DNA from: an uncultured Scytonema sp.
Lineage (GTDB): Bacteria > Cyanobacteriota > Cyanobacteriia > Cyanobacteriales > Nostocaceae
Direction: 5' to 3'
Assembly: GCA_937873135.1 (NCBI GenBank)
Contig: CALMVQ010000103.1
Span: forward strand, 1 to 64,000
Length of the DNA stretch: 64,000 bases
Positions 9,960 to 21,370 of this stretch are shown here, piece after piece (position 1 is the first letter of the stretch; each line of letters starts with the position of its first letter). The notes under the pieces are model-generated. The model searched no databases. It was not told the origin of the DNA and saw only the letters and a program-made list of their open reading frames with translations. The position numbers and the translations under genes are program-made.

Positions 9960-12900
9960 TCAAACAAAGATCGATTCATAAATACGGTTCTGAACTCTCA
10001 AAGTTCCTTGTTGCTTGACTACTAGCCCCGACAAAAGCAATTCTCTTTCCTCTGAACTATCAACTGCAACCATCTCTCCTTGATGCAATATTTGTCGATA
10101 GAGTTCTAGTAACCGAACAGATTGTTTGCTGTTAAGGAGGCGATCGCGAATGGTTCTTAAATGTTCTGGTTCATCCTGTGATTCCCAATTGTCTATTATC
10201 GACCCCCGCACTAAATTTTCAATCCATTCGGCTTCTCTGTTGGTAGGAATAGGAGATGAAGAATTGCGGATGACTTTACAGAGCTTTTGAGTCAAAAAGG
10301 GCTGGCCATTAGTCCAGGCTAACACTTCTTTTAAAACTGTTTGAGGATTGCTCACTTTCTCGGTCAATCCTTGAAGTAGAGGTTGCGCTTCATGCTCTTT
10401 AAACCCTTCCAATTGAATGGTTTGACCGATGTTAAAAGGCGTTCTTTGGTGGTCAGTAATTAAGTCAGCAGGGGTAGCGACTCCAAAAAGAGCAAAGGTT
10501 AAACGTCGATACTCTGGATTAATACTACGCTGATTATAGCAAGAGCGAATTAGCGCAAAAAAGTCATTAACTGGAAAATTTAAACTTAAGAAGCTATCTA
10601 TTTCATCGATAAAAATTATCAGGTTTTTAGAGATAGTGTCATCATTTTGAGCAACTTCAACTAGCAAAACTTCTTCAATAAATTGACTCAACCTCTGAAC
10701 CGAGGAAATATCTCCTTGCTCTTGCCACCAAGTTTTTAAATTAACCTTTCTTAGTAAACCAAAACTTCGCCATAGCTCTACTGTCAAGCCTTTGTACCAT
10801 TGGTCAGGCGTGACATTTTCGCTACCAATGCGGGTCAGATCGATCGCCCCGCAGCTAAATCCCTCATGCTGGAGATGGTGTATCATACGTACCATCAGGC
10901 TTGACTTACCCATCTGTCGAGGATTGAGAATGTAACAAAACTCCCCGCACTTCAATGCCTTGTAAAGATAACGGTCTGCTGAGCGCACAACATAAGTGGG
11001 AGCATCCATCGGTAAACTTCCTCCCACTTGATAGTCAAAGGTAGAAGGTTGTTCGGCACTTTTAAGTAACTCGTTTTCAAAGAGCAATTCGGCTTGGGTG
11101 GCTTTGAGAATTTCTAGGGTTTGTGAGAGTTCCTGAGTGCGCTCTTCTACTCTTAGCTCTAGATTTCGGTTATAATCTTCTAACTGTCCGTAGAGACGGG
11201 CATTTTCAATCGATATAGCAGCTTGAGCAGAAAGAATTCTTAAAACTTCAATGTGATCGCTAGTAAATGCATCTGTGGTTAAATTGTTTTCTAAATATAA
11301 AATACCGCTTAGTTTGCCTTGATGTAACAAAGGAGTACAGAGAATCGATTTTGGTTGAGTGGCGACGATGTAGGGATCGCGGATAAACTGTTCTTCTTCA
11401 GTAGCGTTATGAAGAACTACATTTTCTTGAGTACGGGCAACATAGTTAATGATCGCAACTGGTAGGATAGGTGTCTGACAATCGCCATCTACAGAGTTAA
11501 TGGGAAGCGATGCTCCCAAAGGGAGCCGCCCAAGGGGCGTTCGCGTAGCGTGCCCCTTGGGCATTGGGCTTTGCCCCGCCTCCGGCGAACGCAGTAGAGT
11601 CACGTCATCAGAATCTACCGTCTCTTCAGCTTCAATCACCCATTTCTGATTTTTTTCCAATATCAGAAAGCCTTTTTGAGCACCGCCATTTTCAATTACA
11701 GTTTTCATTAACTTAGCCAGCAGTTGGTCTAGTTTAATTTCGCTAGCTAATAGTTGAGATGCTTTTGTGACTGTGACGATATCGAGGGCTTGGAGATTTG
11801 TACTAGCAGTAGATTCACTTGTATTAATACTTTGGTTTTCTTTTCGGTTGTTTATATCCATTAGAAACTGTGGGTACTCTGATTCTAGGGCTTTAACTTT
11901 GGCTTTTGCACCCCAGCGACTGTAACAATGATAGGCATTTCTTAAGTATAGTTTCCCTATTTCTTCTCTACCCAAAGACAGATAAAATTCTGCTGCACGT
12001 TCGTAAGCTATAGCTTCTTCGTGAATAAATTCAGATTTTTTAGCACCTTGAATTGCTTTTTCATAAAGTTCTTGAGCTTGCCAATTTTGTCCCAAAACTC
12101 GTGCTTTTTCTGCTTCTACTAAATCGTATTTATTTTTAAAGTTTTCTGGGCAGTCATCAGCCCATCTTTTCAGATCTTGCTGATTTTTTTCTACTTGTTT
12201 TAAAATTCTTTTTTGTTGCTCTAGATGACAATTATGATAATGACCAAGGAAGGAAAGAGAAGAGTATAAGTTATGCTGTGGTGCAGTTAAATATGAGCCA
12301 ATACTTTCTATATATTTTTCTGTATTAATTGTATTATCAATAGCATGATATAAATCTCGAAAAAAATAGTTAACTATTGTTTTATTTAAATAAAAAGTAT
12401 ATAATAACCATTGGTTAGAGCATTTTACATATTCTTGGATATTTTTTTCTTCTTCTTGTTGAGAATCACCCATTAATAAAAATTCTTTATTATTAGATTT
12501 TGTCGTTAAAAGTTTAACTGTTTTTTGAAAAATTTCTAGATAATCAGTTAAATATTTTTGCTTATATTTTTTCGTCAATACAGTATATTTTCTTTCATCA
12601 CTTTCAACTTGTTTTAAATCATCTCCACCAAAAAATTCGATCAAGCAATAGTCTATAGATACATAACCAGAATACTCACGATCTCCTATATTTATTCCTT
12701 TCTGAAAAGTACTTAATAATTTATCTCGTGCTACTTTTTCCTTAAGAAATATTTTCCAGTGCCAGATAAATCCATAATATACATGAATAGTTAGAGACTC
12801 CGATTGAGAACTATCACATTTCTTTAGTAACTTGAGAGACAATTCTCCAAACTTATATCCATAATTCCTATCCTTCCTTATTCCACAAAGAAGTAGTCCA

Positions 12901-15900
12901 TAATAACTATAGGTCATTGAAGCTTGAGGATAATTTCCATATTTAAGACAAAGCTTAAGTAGAGTTAATATTACCTGAACGAACAATGAAAAGTTGGCAG
13001 TAAACGTAGGCGGTATTATCTGCTGTAAGATTTGTATAGCTGCTAGTTTATATTTGTCGGTTATTACAGGTAGATTAGCTAAATATTCTATTTTTTTGTT
13101 TGGAAAGAGTGATTTAATATATTTTTGTTGTTGCTCAACTTTCTCATTTATATCGATAGCTTTATCATCGATATCTATTCCTAGTTTTGATAAAATACTA
13201 AGGGCATTATCTATTGCGCGATGACTGTCTAATATAGCAAAATAATAAAATATCTTTATATTATAAACTTCGACCATATCGAGAATATTATTAGCTTGTT
13301 TTAGAATAGTTTCTGAAAAATATTCAATTTGATCGTACTTAGTATTTAAGTAGAGTAATTCTAAAGTTTTTATATAAATTTCTAAAGTTAATTTATACTG
13401 TTTTTCCCAACTATTTTGTGATAATAATGCTAACCCAGTTTCTAGATACCTCAGGGCAGGTTGATAAGCTGTTGATGCTTTCGCCCTTTTACCAGCTTGA
13501 AGATTTAATTTGGCTAAACTATCTCTTTCTGAGCACTCAGTAATTAATTCAACCCCTTCGTTTAGTTGATTGACAATATCAAAAATATTTTCCTCTAATT
13601 TATTTTCTTGAGTATTTTCGAGTAGAAGACGACCTATTTGCAGATGAACTGCTTTTTTCTCTTCTTCTGGAATCAAAGCATAGGCAGCTTGCTGGACTCT
13701 ATCGTGCAAAAATTTATAGGGAATATATTTAGGAATTTTAGGACTAAAAGCATCGAATATTTCAGAAGTCTCCTTTGATAATTCTTCCTGATTCCAAAGC
13801 AGAGGTATTTTATAGTCATTACTCAGAGGTAAAATCAAGCCTGCCTTTATTGCTGCTTGAAGTTCTCTAGCTGTAGTTATTTGAGATTTATTATTGACTA
13901 CAGAAAGAACTTCTAAATTAAATTTGTTGCCAATACAAGCTGCTAATTGCAAAATTTTCTGAGTCTTTTCATCCAATTTGGTAATCTTAGCGATAGTTAA
14001 ATCAACGACATTATCAGTTATTTCTACTCTTTTGATATTTTTAATATTCCAGTACCAAGACTTTTTATTCTGGTCAAACGAGAAAATATTTTCTCTGTAC
14101 AAAAGTTGGAGTACTTGAGTCAAGAAAAAAGGATTGCCTTGAGTTTTATTACTTACTAATTCTGCAAGATGTTTTGACTTTTCTATCGAGCAACTTAAAG
14201 TATCGGCAATTAATTGGTTGATATATGGGATTTTTAATGGTTGCAGTAAAATATTATTGACCCTAGCACCGTCTTTTTTAATTTGCTCTAAGGTTTGTAT
14301 CAAAGGATGAGTTGCATCGACTTCATTATCTCGGTAAGCCCCAATTATCAATATATATTGGCTGTCAACATGAGTTATTAATAACTCAATTAACTTCAAA
14401 GAGGCTAAATCTGCCCACTGTAAATCGTCTATAAAGATAACTAAAGGGTGTTCTTTTTTGCTAAAAACACCAATAAATCTTTGAAAGAATAAGTTAAATC
14501 GATTTTGTTGAGCCTCAGTTGATCCTAATAGCTCAACTGGCTGCTGTTTACCGATAATCTGCTCCACTTCAGGAATCACATCAATAATGATCTGAGCATT
14601 AGCATTCAAAGCTACTAAAAGTTCTCGTTTCCAAGTTTGTAATGCTGCTTCAGATTCGGTAAGCAACTGCCGTATTAAGTCTTGAAAGGCTAAAGTGATC
14701 GCTCCATAAGGAGTATCTCGCTGCAACTGATCGAATTTTCCGCTAATAAAATACCCTCGCTGGCGTAATATCGGTTTATGAACTTCATTAACTAAGGCAG
14801 TTTTGCCAATTCCCGAATAACCAGAAACCAGTATTGTCTCAGTGCTACCTTGACTGACTCGCTCGAAAGTAGTTAATAGTTGCGTAACTTCTTCTTCTCT
14901 ACCGTAAAGTTTTTCAGGAATGACAAAGCGATCGCAAATATCCTGAGTTGCTAAACAAAACTCGTCAATTTGCCCTAAACTCTGTAAGCGATCGCGACAG
15001 GTTTCCAAGTCGGCTTTGATTCCCCAAGCACTTTGGTATCGTTCTTCTGGGATTTTTGCCAACAATTTCATCACAATGTCTGAAACGGCTTTAGGTATTG
15101 GTTGAGACGTTGAATTTAACGTTTCTACAAGTTCATGTGGGGGAACAGGTTGTTGAGCAATATGACAATGAACTAATTCTATAGAATCAGTGGTGGCAAA
15201 AGGCAGTTTATTGGTGAGCAATTCGTAAAAAGTGATACCCAACGAGTAAAAATCGCTGCGGTAATCTATCCCTCGGTTCATTCTTCCAGTTTGCTCTGGA
15301 GCAATATAACCTAAAGTTCCTTCTAATCGATCAATATTGCCAACTGTCTGATTTTCCCACGCTAAAGGGGTAGAGATGCCGAAATCGATGATTTTAAGTT
15401 GTTCTGTTTCTAGGTTATAGACAATATTAGAGGGGTTAATATCTTTGTGAATAATATTAGCAGCGTGAATAGTAGCCAAACTTTCAGTAGTTTTGATGGC
15501 AAGAGAGAAAAATTCCTTAAGACTAAATTGGCGATCGCTCATTAACAATTTTAAAGATTCACCTCCAAAATCTTCTAAGAACATGACTAAACTATTTTCG
15601 TATCGCTGCAAATCATATGCTTTAATAACTCCATCGTTCTTTAATGAGCAAGTAATTTCATATTCTTGCTTATATCGATTTAGTTCTGAGGGAGTGGGGT
15701 AGTTTTCTTTGAGAATCTTTAAGATAATAGGTTGAATATTAGGTTTAAAAATTCCTCGATAAACTAATGAATTAGCACTTTCATAGATTTTTTGAATAAT
15801 CTCGTAGTCTGCTTTAAGATTGTTAATATTGTTTAGCTGACGATTCATATGAAAGTTCATAAAATCCTGGAATCTTTTTTTATCAAGGCTTTCCAGGATT

Positions 15901-15911
15901 TTATCATTCAT
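9960..15911 (-). CDS. Giant Ser/Thr kinase-AAA-TPR-GAF protein with C-terminal AAA_35 ATPase
   Basis: About 1983 aa counted from the ATG at 15911; a GTG at 15929 is an alternative start. Seen in order: Hanks-type kinase (Lys65 in [11 protein letters not shown] with Asp157, DFG with Asp176, APEQTGRMN); AAA/STAND ATPase (Walker A GYSGIGKT about 364-371, Walker [10 protein letters not shown]); a long helical TPR-like region; GAF domain (about 1385-1570); a coiled coil ([12 protein letters not shown]); and an AAA_35-type ATPase (Walker [10 protein letters not shown] about 1663, FIDEIDSF). Known: in this cyanobacterial family the coiled coil normally leads into a histidine kinase. Here that module is absent and an AAA_35 domain, like the one in the gene at 28780, takes its place. 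The GAF domain carries an in-frame repeat (11505-11600). Predicted to be a cytoplasmic signalling protein; partners unknown. Confidence 0.92.
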   Translation of the reverse strand: MNDKILESLDKKRFQDFMNFHMNRQLNNINNLKADYEIIQKIYESANSLVYRGIFKPNIQPIILKILKENYPTPSELNRYKQEYEITCSLKNDGVIKAYDLQRYENSLVMFLEDFGGESLKLLMSDRQFSLKEFFSLAIKTTESLATIHAANIIHKDINPSNIVYNLETEQLKIIDFGISTPLAWENQTVGNIDRLEGTLGYIAPEQTGRMNRGIDYRSDFYSLGITFYELLTNKLPFATTDSIELVHCHIAQQPVPPHELVETLNSTSQPIPKAVSDIVMKLLAKIPEERYQSAWGIKADLETCRDRLQSLGQIDEFCLATQDICDRFVIPEKLYGREEEVTQLLTTFERVSQGSTETILVSGYSGIGKTALVNEVHKPILRQRGYFISGKFDQLQRDTPYGAITLAFQDLIRQLLTESEAALQTWKRELLVALNANAQIIIDVIPEVEQIIGKQQPVELLGSTEAQQNRFNLFFQRFIGVFSKKEHPLVIFIDDLQWADLASLKLIELLITHVDSQYILIIGAYRDNEVDATHPLIQTLEQIKKDGARVNNILLQPLKIPYINQLIADTLSCSIEKSKHLAELVSNKTQGNPFFLTQVLQLLYRENIFSFDQNKKSWYWNIKNIKRVEITDNVVDLTIAKITKLDEKTQKILQLAACIGNKFNLEVLSVVNNKSQITTARELQAAIKAGLILPLSNDYKIPLLWNQEELSKETSEIFDAFSPKIPKYIPYKFLHDRVQQAAYALIPEEEKKAVHLQIGRLLLENTQENKLEENIFDIVNQLNEGVELITECSERDSLAKLNLQAGKRAKASTAYQPALRYLETGLALLSQNSWEKQYKLTLEIYIKTLELLYLNTKYDQIEYFSETILKQANNILDMVEVYNIKIFYYFAILDSHRAIDNALSILSKLGIDIDDKAIDINEKVEQQQKYIKSLFPNKKIEYLANLPVITDKYKLAAIQILQQIIPPTFTANFSLFVQVILTLLKLCLKYGNYPQASMTYSYYGLLLCGIRKDRNYGYKFGELSLKLLKKCDSSQSESLTIHVYYGFIWHWKIFLKEKVARDKLLSTFQKGINIGDREYSGYVSIDYCLIEFFGGDDLKQVESDERKYTVLTKKYKQKYLTDYLEIFQKTVKLLTTKSNNKEFLLMGDSQQEEEKNIQEYVKCSNQWLLYTFYLNKTIVNYFFRDLYHAIDNTINTEKYIESIGSYLTAPQHNLYSSLSFLGHYHNCHLEQQKRILKQVEKNQQDLKRWADDCPENFKNKYDLVEAEKARVLGQNWQAQELYEKAIQGAKKSEFIHEEAIAYERAAEFYLSLGREEIGKLYLRNAYHCYSRWGAKAKVKALESEYPQFLMDINNRKENQSINTSESTASTNLQALDIVTVTKASQLLASEIKLDQLLAKLMKTVIENGGAQKGFLILEKNQKWVIEAEETVDSDDVTLLRSPEAGQSPMPKGHATRTPLGRLPLGASLPINSVDGDCQTPILPVAIINYVARTQENVVLHNATEEEQFIRDPYIVATQPKSILCTPLLHQGKLSGILYLENNLTTDAFTSDHIEVLRILSAQAAISIENARLYGQLEDYNRNLELRVEERTQELSQTLEILKATQAELLFENELLKSAEQPSTFDYQVGGSLPMDAPTYVVRSADRYLYKALKCGEFCYILNPRQMGKSSLMVRMIHHLQHEGFSCGAIDLTRIGSENVTPDQWYKGLTVELWRSFGLLRKVNLKTWWQEQGDISSVQRLSQFIEEVLLVEVAQNDDTISKNLIIFIDEIDSFLSLNFPVNDFFALIRSCYNQRSINPEYRRLTFALFGVATPADLITDHQRTPFNIGQTIQLEGFKEHEAQPLLQGLTEKVSNPQTVLKEVLAWTNGQPFLTQKLCKVIRNSSSPIPTNREAEWIENLVRGSIIDNWESQDEPEHLRTIRDRLLNSKQSVRLLELYRQILHQGEMVAVDSSEERELLLSGLVVKQQGTLRVQNRIYESIFV
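11505..11600. repeat. Palindromic GC-rich repeat inserted in frame in the GAF domain
   Basis: The insert contains three nested palindromes: GCTCCC-AAA-GGGAGC, an 11-bp stem GCCCAAGGGGC (11528-11538) pairing with 11552-11562 across a 13-nt loop, and GGGCTTTGCCC. It is more GC-rich than its surroundings and is translated as a Pro/Gly/Arg-rich loop (about residues 1438-1470). The flanking GAF sequence continues in frame on both sides. Confidence 0.75.
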
Positions 15912-15929
15912 TGGAGCTACATTGTACAC

Positions 15930-16250
15930 TACAGCACAACACCTAAGAAGGTTTTAGCTGAGTCAGTCTAGGAGAAGCGAATGATCCTTATAGGATGTGC
16001 GGACGTTGACTCTGTTGATTTGGCAGCAGATCAATCCTAATGGCATATTCTGCTTAGATATGAACAAACGACTCCAACTTGATGCGGCTTGGGATTTTTA
16101 GAGTCAAAAATTTTTTTAACTCCAGTGTGAGTCAGAGTTTGAGCTATTACATGGCACTTCGTTGCAGCTTCGCTACCTTTACTCCTACAAGTAAAATAAA
16201 GTCAAAAGTAAAAACATATACTACTTATGTTTAGGGAGTGACTTTTTAAA
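15930..16250. other. Intergenic, nothing recognised
   Basis: About 320 bp between two minus-strand genes. No start-to-stop frame with recognisable content, no strong hairpin and no repeat shared with other parts of the window were seen. Confidence 0.5.
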
Positions 16251-17417
16251 TTAACTACAACTGAGTGGAATATAGGGATAGGGAGGCTTAAAATAGTCAA
16301 CATCTATAAAATATTTGCCAGTACCATCTTCCTTTTTATAAAAGGGAAAATGACGTTCGTTTTTTGGATCTTCTTGTGAATACTCTTCTTTAGCCCACGC
16401 CCATTTTTTAATATCCTCTTGCTCAGCAGAATAAGGTATTGGAGGATAGGGGATAACAATATGATAACCTACCCAAGGTTTGTCATGGCGGATTATAACT
16501 TCTTTGATGTCACCATTAAACTTAGTCCAATCTACCTCTAAACTATGCAGCATAGTGATTTCACCTGTACTAAAAATAGGTTGGGAAATTTGGTGGTATT
16601 CATCAGAGTATTTATCTTCTCTTTTGTAATATGCTTGCCCGGCTAATAAGAGTGATAAAGTAATTCCTTGCCAACCTCTGTTGTTAGGGAAAATTAAAAA
16701 TTCTGCTTGTGTTGTATCATCTGAACGCTCCTTTAAAAGCGAGTAATAGTTCTTTTCAGGATTAGGGTCGGGTTTATCAGGAGAATCTGCCCCACCAAAT
16801 AGGAAAATCTCTCTAGCTATAAGACCATCTAAAATATCAAGACCACTGATATTAGACTCAACGCTAATATTAGACTCAATAATCTCATCCCAATTACCAT
16901 TCCTAAAATTCTCCCATATTTCCCCCCCGTTCTTTTTTGCTTCTAAATAAGACCACCAAGTTTTAGAAATCAATTGAGATATTTTGCGGCTATATAGTAG
17001 AGTTCGCATAGGTTGGTAAAAATTACTTATCTCAATTTGTTCAAGTTTTTTATTTTCATTGTTAGATAAAGCATTGATAAAACCTTCTGAAAAAATGACT
17101 CCTGACGAGGGCAAATATGAAGAGATAGTGTGACCATCGCCGTAGCCTATTTTTGAATGTTCTTGAAGCTTATTTTTTGTTTCCGAATCAAGGATATAAT
17201 CATCAAAACTGCCTTCTTTTTTTTGATTTATATCTGTAAAGCCACTACCTCTTTCGTTTGCTACTATAGTTGTAGATATGTTTTTTTCCGTTCCTATTAC
17301 AGAAGGCTTCGTTACTTCTAATATCTGGTAAACGGTATTAGGGTAATACCACTGTCCTTGTTGCATTTTCGTATAAAAACGCACACCTACATTATTTAAA
17401 TTTGTTGATTCTGCCAT
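16251..17417 (-). CDS. Hypothetical protein, 388 aa
   Basis: I do not recognise this family. The frame is long, starts with ATG after a clear AGGAGG-like ribosome site (GGAGGAAAGG just upstream), and has ordinary codon use, so it is a real gene. The protein has no signal peptide and no membrane segment. It is rich in Trp, Tyr and Asn, carries a short internal duplication (ESNIS-V-ESNIS near residue 187) and ends in a Pro/Tyr-rich segment (YFKPPYPYIPLSCS). It lies 28 bp downstream of the amidohydrolase gene on the same strand and is probably the second gene of a two-gene operon. The mainly polar composition suggests a soluble, beta-rich protein; function unknown. Confidence 0.8.
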   Translation of the reverse strand: MAESTNLNNVGVRFYTKMQQGQWYYPNTVYQILEVTKPSVIGTEKNISTTIVANERGSGFTDINQKKEGSFDDYILDSETKNKLQEHSKIGYGDGHTISSYLPSSGVIFSEGFINALSNNENKKLEQIEISNFYQPMRTLLYSRKISQLISKTWWSYLEAKKNGGEIWENFRNGNWDEIIESNISVESNISGLDILDGLIAREIFLFGGADSPDKPDPNPEKNYYSLLKERSDDTTQAEFLIFPNNRGWQGITLSLLLAGQAYYKREDKYSDEYHQISQPIFSTGEITMLHSLEVDWTKFNGDIKEVIIRHDKPWVGYHIVIPYPPIPYSAEQEDIKKWAWAKEEYSQEDPKNERHFPFYKKEDGTGKYFIDVDYFKPPYPYIPLSCS

Positions 17418-17445
17418 TATCCTTTCCTCCTATATAATCTGTAAT

Positions 17446-18537
17446 TCAAAACAAATTGTAAAAACGGCGAGGATTATCCCAAAGAATTTTTTGCACAGTT
17501 TCTTTCGATAAAGTTTCCTCAAGCTTTACCATCTCTGCAACGATGTTCGGCTTATGATCCATATGGGGATAGTCCGAACCAAAGATTAAATTGTCCGTGC
17601 CAATATATTCAATCACCTGAGCCAGTAATGGTTCTGAAGGCTCTATGGCAATAAAGCACTGGCGACGAAAATAGTCTGATGGCTTGATTTTGACATTATC
17701 ATTAATTTTGTCCTCCCAATGTAAATTTTCGTATTCTTCATCTAGTCGCCACAGCCAATAGGGAAGCCAGCCACAACCAGACTCCAGAAAAGCCACTTTT
17801 AGTTTTGGATGACGTTCTAATACTCCTCCTTCAATCAACGCTAATAAAGCCATCATCTGTTCCATCGGATGAGAGCAAGCGTGGGTAGCAAAACGAGTGT
17901 TAAACCTTTCTGTACCTGTAGTTGGCAAACGACTGTGAGTCCCTTCATGAATGCCTACTGCTATGCCTAATTGTTCGCATTCTCTCCAAAAAGGCTCGTA
18001 AGCGGAGTCGCTCAATAGTCTTCCTTTAACGGGGTTGGGGCGTAAAAACACCGCTTTCCAGCCAAAATGGACAATTCTATACAATTCATGCACCATTGAC
18101 TCTGGTGCGTGCAGATTAATTGCTCCTACCCCTTTTAACCTATCTGGATCGTAGCTGCAAAAGTCCTTTAACCAATTGTTATAAGCACGGGTAAAAGCGC
18201 CAGCAACTTCCGGTTGCATAGTATCGATCGCCCAAAGCCACAATCCATAAGTTGGATAAAGGAATACCAGATCGATCCCCATCTGCACCATCTCTTGAAC
18301 GTGAGACTCGACATTGTAGCCTTGAAAATAAGCATTAGGATGAGCTTCTATCATCTGCTTATTCCCCTTATCTCGAACTTGCCTAGAGACTTTTTTTACA
18401 ATGTCTTCCCCTTGAATTTTCATTTCTGGTGAGGGAGCAAACTGTTTAAATTTTGGTTCGAGATATTCAGCCCACATACTGGGAGGTTCAATAACGTGGG
18501 AATCCGCATCAATAATCGAATATCCATTTAGCATCAT
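17446..18537 (-). CDS. Amidohydrolase family protein (amidohydrolase_2)
   Basis: 363 aa. Shows the hallmarks of the ACMS-decarboxylase-like amidohydrolases (PF04909): an N-terminal DADSH metal motif (IIDADSHVIEPP), a central IHEG-H pair, and a late FGSDYPHMD motif with the catalytic/metal Asp. No signal peptide, so it is cytoplasmic. The family covers decarboxylases and hydrolases of ring compounds with a bound divalent metal; the substrate cannot be read from sequence. The start is the first of two tandem ATGs. It is followed after 28 bp by the 388-aa gene, with which it probably forms an operon. The AGGAGG-type site of that downstream gene is intergenic, so each has its own ribosome site. 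Confidence 0.87.
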   Translation of the reverse strand: MMLNGYSIIDADSHVIEPPSMWAEYLEPKFKQFAPSPEMKIQGEDIVKKVSRQVRDKGNKQMIEAHPNAYFQGYNVESHVQEMVQMGIDLVFLYPTYGLWLWAIDTMQPEVAGAFTRAYNNWLKDFCSYDPDRLKGVGAINLHAPESMVHELYRIVHFGWKAVFLRPNPVKGRLLSDSAYEPFWRECEQLGIAVGIHEGTHSRLPTTGTERFNTRFATHACSHPMEQMMALLALIEGGVLERHPKLKVAFLESGCGWLPYWLWRLDEEYENLHWEDKINDNVKIKPSDYFRRQCFIAIEPSEPLLAQVIEYIGTDNLIFGSDYPHMDHKPNIVAEMVKLEETLSKETVQKILWDNPRRFYNLF

Positions 18538-18624
18538 CTGTAATCATTCTGTTTTGGAATTGGGAGTTGGTGCGTAACGTAAGTCTGATTATTAGACTGA
18601 AATTTTTTCATAGCTTTACACATC

Positions 18625-18957
18625 CTACAGTTTCTCGTGCTCAAATGCTGAGGTAACTACGACCATTAGGACTAGTCCAAGAGTATCAACGAGTAAATGC
18701 CGTTTGCGTCCTTTGATTAACTTTCCCGAATCGAAACCAACACTCACAGAAACCATTGTTCCATTCTTAATCGATTGACAATCAACTATCGCTGCACTCT
18801 TTGTTGGCTTCTCTATCTTCCGTAACACGCACCCACTGCTGTAGCTTGTGGTTATCCGTTCCCAAATACCGTCAAGTCGCCATTTGCGGAAGTAATGATA
18901 CACTGTTTGCCAGTTGGAGTAGTCATGAGGCAACAAACGCGATCGCACAACCTGCAC
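18625..18957 (-). pseudogene. IS5-family transposase fragment
   Basis: The 110-aa frame starts with LLPHDYSNWQTVYHYFRKW and continues with AAIVDCQSIKNG and KGRKRHLLVDTLGL. These are the first catalytic block of IS5 (IS427/IS1031-like) transposases with the first DDE aspartate (VDCQS). Both the extreme N-terminus and everything after the second block are missing, so it cannot be active. It separates the amidohydrolase operon from the patatin gene. Confidence 0.8.
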
Positions 18958-19199
18958 AGAGTATGTAGAAAATGGCGCTAACCACTACACGTAAGTATAC
19001 AGAGCATGGACGACCTGTTGAATTTTCATCTGGGATAAGGTCTGAGAGTTACTCCTACTGTTCAAAAATTATGTCACGCAGGATAGATTTAGACATGGCT
19101 CAATTAACGCGCTTCGCATTTGTTTCTACTGACAGTATACCATTACTTGAGCTTTTTTTGACTTACCAAATATTCTCTTAAACCCCCAGTTGCAACTTT

Positions 19200-20930
19200 T
19201 TAATAGTTTAGCCTAGTAGCTTTATTCCAGAAAATTTTCTGCGGAAGTATAGTTCTTTCCATCCAGAAATTAAAAGCCATCGTTAAAACAGTCTTTATCA
19301 AAGGTATCCCAATCTCTTTTCTTGTTTTGAGTTTAATCTCACTCCATATATTAGGTGCAGAAGAACCGTCACCTACCTGATGATGTTGCATTAAATATTC
19401 ATTGGCTAGATCAATCAGAGATTCTAGCCGCAAAGTTAACTGTTTTAGAATTTGATTTCGTGTATTTACGTCAACTTCTTTCATCAACTCACGTAATTCT
19501 GCAAATTGATCTCTTTCAGCCGGCTTATAAGTTTGTATATCTAATGGTTTATTTTCTTTTGAACGCGGTTTTGCTAATTCGCTCAACTTTTCTTTTGCTT
19601 CTTTCCAATCCTTTACATTTTTACCACTAATCTGACAATTCACTTTCCACTCAATAGGTGGCATATCCTCAACTTCTTTGATTAAATCTTGGAGTTGGCT
19701 TTGAGCATTAGGATTAGACAATTCATATCGAGCGCGTTCACGACCGATGTTGTAGTCATAAGCACGAAACTTTTCTTCAAGAAACCCACCAAAGGCTGAG
19801 AAAACATCCCCTAATAATTCAAAATCGTTAGCTGTAATTGAGAACACCGGATCATTCATCTTTTCCATTACCCAATCTTGGAAGCGAGATTGTTGAAAAA
19901 TTGAATTCAACAAAGCAACTCCTATTACCAAGAAGTCATCATCTTTTTTTTGGGTAAAAGGATTCTTAGGTAATGTACGTAGACTTGGTGCGATATAAAG
20001 ATAGTACCTCTCATTAGATGGGTCTTTTTGATCAATGTCCTCAACGAGGGTTTTAGCCATACCAATCGGCTCATTTTCAAAAACACCACCATCTGTATAC
20101 AGGTACTCACCTTTCCGAGCTTCACGCTTACCACAACCGCCAAAACGTTTAATTCTCCTGGCTTTAAAGGCAAAGGGAAACGCACCCGACGACAAACCCA
20201 CCTCGCGTAGTTCTTTCCAATTAGTATCTCTATTTGGATCTCTGAATTTATTCCAGTCTTTAAAATCTTGATGTGTCTGTGGGTTTCTTTTTGTACAATA
20301 ATCTATTTCAACGAGTGTCGCATCACCAGATTCATTACGAGAAACGACACAGAAAAATTGATCCTTATAACGAGTATATGAAAAATTTTCTGTTCCCTCT
20401 GTTTCAGATTTTTTTTGTTTTTCAAGTGAAGAAACATAGTCAGTTGAAATGGAGAAATTAAAACCAGAGAGATTGGACATTGCGATACCAACGTAAATTT
20501 TACACGCCGCAGCTGGATGTCTCTGATTCATCTTAGGTATATCTTGCAGATATTTTTCGCCAATTTCTTCGACAACTTTTGTTTGTAAGAGCGAATATTT
20601 CTGATCCTTTGTTTCTACTTCAAGTAACCGGCGAATATCAACTTCCTTTACCCATGCATTGTATAGCGGATTGTTATATGGTTCTCGTAGAGACTGTTCT
20701 GGATTATCCGATAGAGGCTGATCACCACAAATTAGATGCTGGGCTAAAATACAAGCCGTCATTCCACCTGCCGAAGCACCTGTAATTACATCAATTTCGA
20801 TGCTTTCCTCATCACTTGTCGCCTTTTCATTATGTCTGGCGATCGCTTCAAGAACTTCATACATAACGCCAGCTTCATAACTACCTAGTGATACGGCACC
20901 GCTAATTACAACAGCAAGTTTTTTAGGCAT
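19200..20930 (-). CDS. Patatin-like phospholipase
   Basis: 576 aa. The N-terminus has the patatin oxyanion loop (ISGAVSLGSYEAG) and nucleophile elbow GASAG (Ser53), and the Asp of the dyad is in TDGGVFENEP (Asp about 279). These define a Ser-Asp lipid acyl hydrolase. The protein is about 200 residues longer than a minimal patatin; the C-terminal half is charged and helical and unfamiliar to me. There is no signal peptide or TM helix, so it is made in the cytosol; related soluble patatins act in lipid turnover or as anti-bacterial or anti-phage effectors. It is the only gene of its transcription unit, as the flanking gaps are 240-440 bp. Confidence 0.88.
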   Translation of the reverse strand: MPKKLAVVISGAVSLGSYEAGVMYEVLEAIARHNEKATSDEESIEIDVITGASAGGMTACILAQHLICGDQPLSDNPEQSLREPYNNPLYNAWVKEVDIRRLLEVETKDQKYSLLQTKVVEEIGEKYLQDIPKMNQRHPAAACKIYVGIAMSNLSGFNFSISTDYVSSLEKQKKSETEGTENFSYTRYKDQFFCVVSRNESGDATLVEIDYCTKRNPQTHQDFKDWNKFRDPNRDTNWKELREVGLSSGAFPFAFKARRIKRFGGCGKREARKGEYLYTDGGVFENEPIGMAKTLVEDIDQKDPSNERYYLYIAPSLRTLPKNPFTQKKDDDFLVIGVALLNSIFQQSRFQDWVMEKMNDPVFSITANDFELLGDVFSAFGGFLEEKFRAYDYNIGRERARYELSNPNAQSQLQDLIKEVEDMPPIEWKVNCQISGKNVKDWKEAKEKLSELAKPRSKENKPLDIQTYKPAERDQFAELRELMKEVDVNTRNQILKQLTLRLESLIDLANEYLMQHHQVGDGSSAPNIWSEIKLKTRKEIGIPLIKTVLTMAFNFWMERTILPQKIFWNKATRLNY

Positions 20931-21370
20931 TGATTTAACCTCATTTTATATTCGTTATTCGCCTTGAAGAGAAACGTGTAAGGGTCACAACACTCCCCTG
21001 GATTCTACAAGGAAGACGGACACCCAACTTCATTCAAAGATATTAGGTTGAAATTTGAATGTTACGATAGACAGTCCTGCCACTAATAGACACAGTGCTG
21101 AGAACCTGCTTGCAATTGTATTTTCCATTTCAACTCCGATTCTCTGTCTAAATTAACTTATATTTAATATGGGATATTAAGGTGTCAGTTGGATTGAGGG
21201 TAAGTATTATCTCCTCCTCTACCTAACTGGCATCCATTTACTGAATATGTGATATGTGGTTTTTAACGCAATATGGTCCAATTAAGCCTTTTTTTTCTCT
21301 CTTTGTTTATCCTAATCTTTGTGCTTGCCTTGACAGACAAATTTTCTTAACTGAACCGTATTACTCTCTA
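20931..21370. other. Intergenic, nothing recognised
   Basis: About 440 bp between the peptidoglycan amidase and patatin genes. No frame with recognisable content was found. It must hold the patatin promoter and the end of the amidase transcript, but no clear box or hairpin stands out. Confidence 0.4.
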
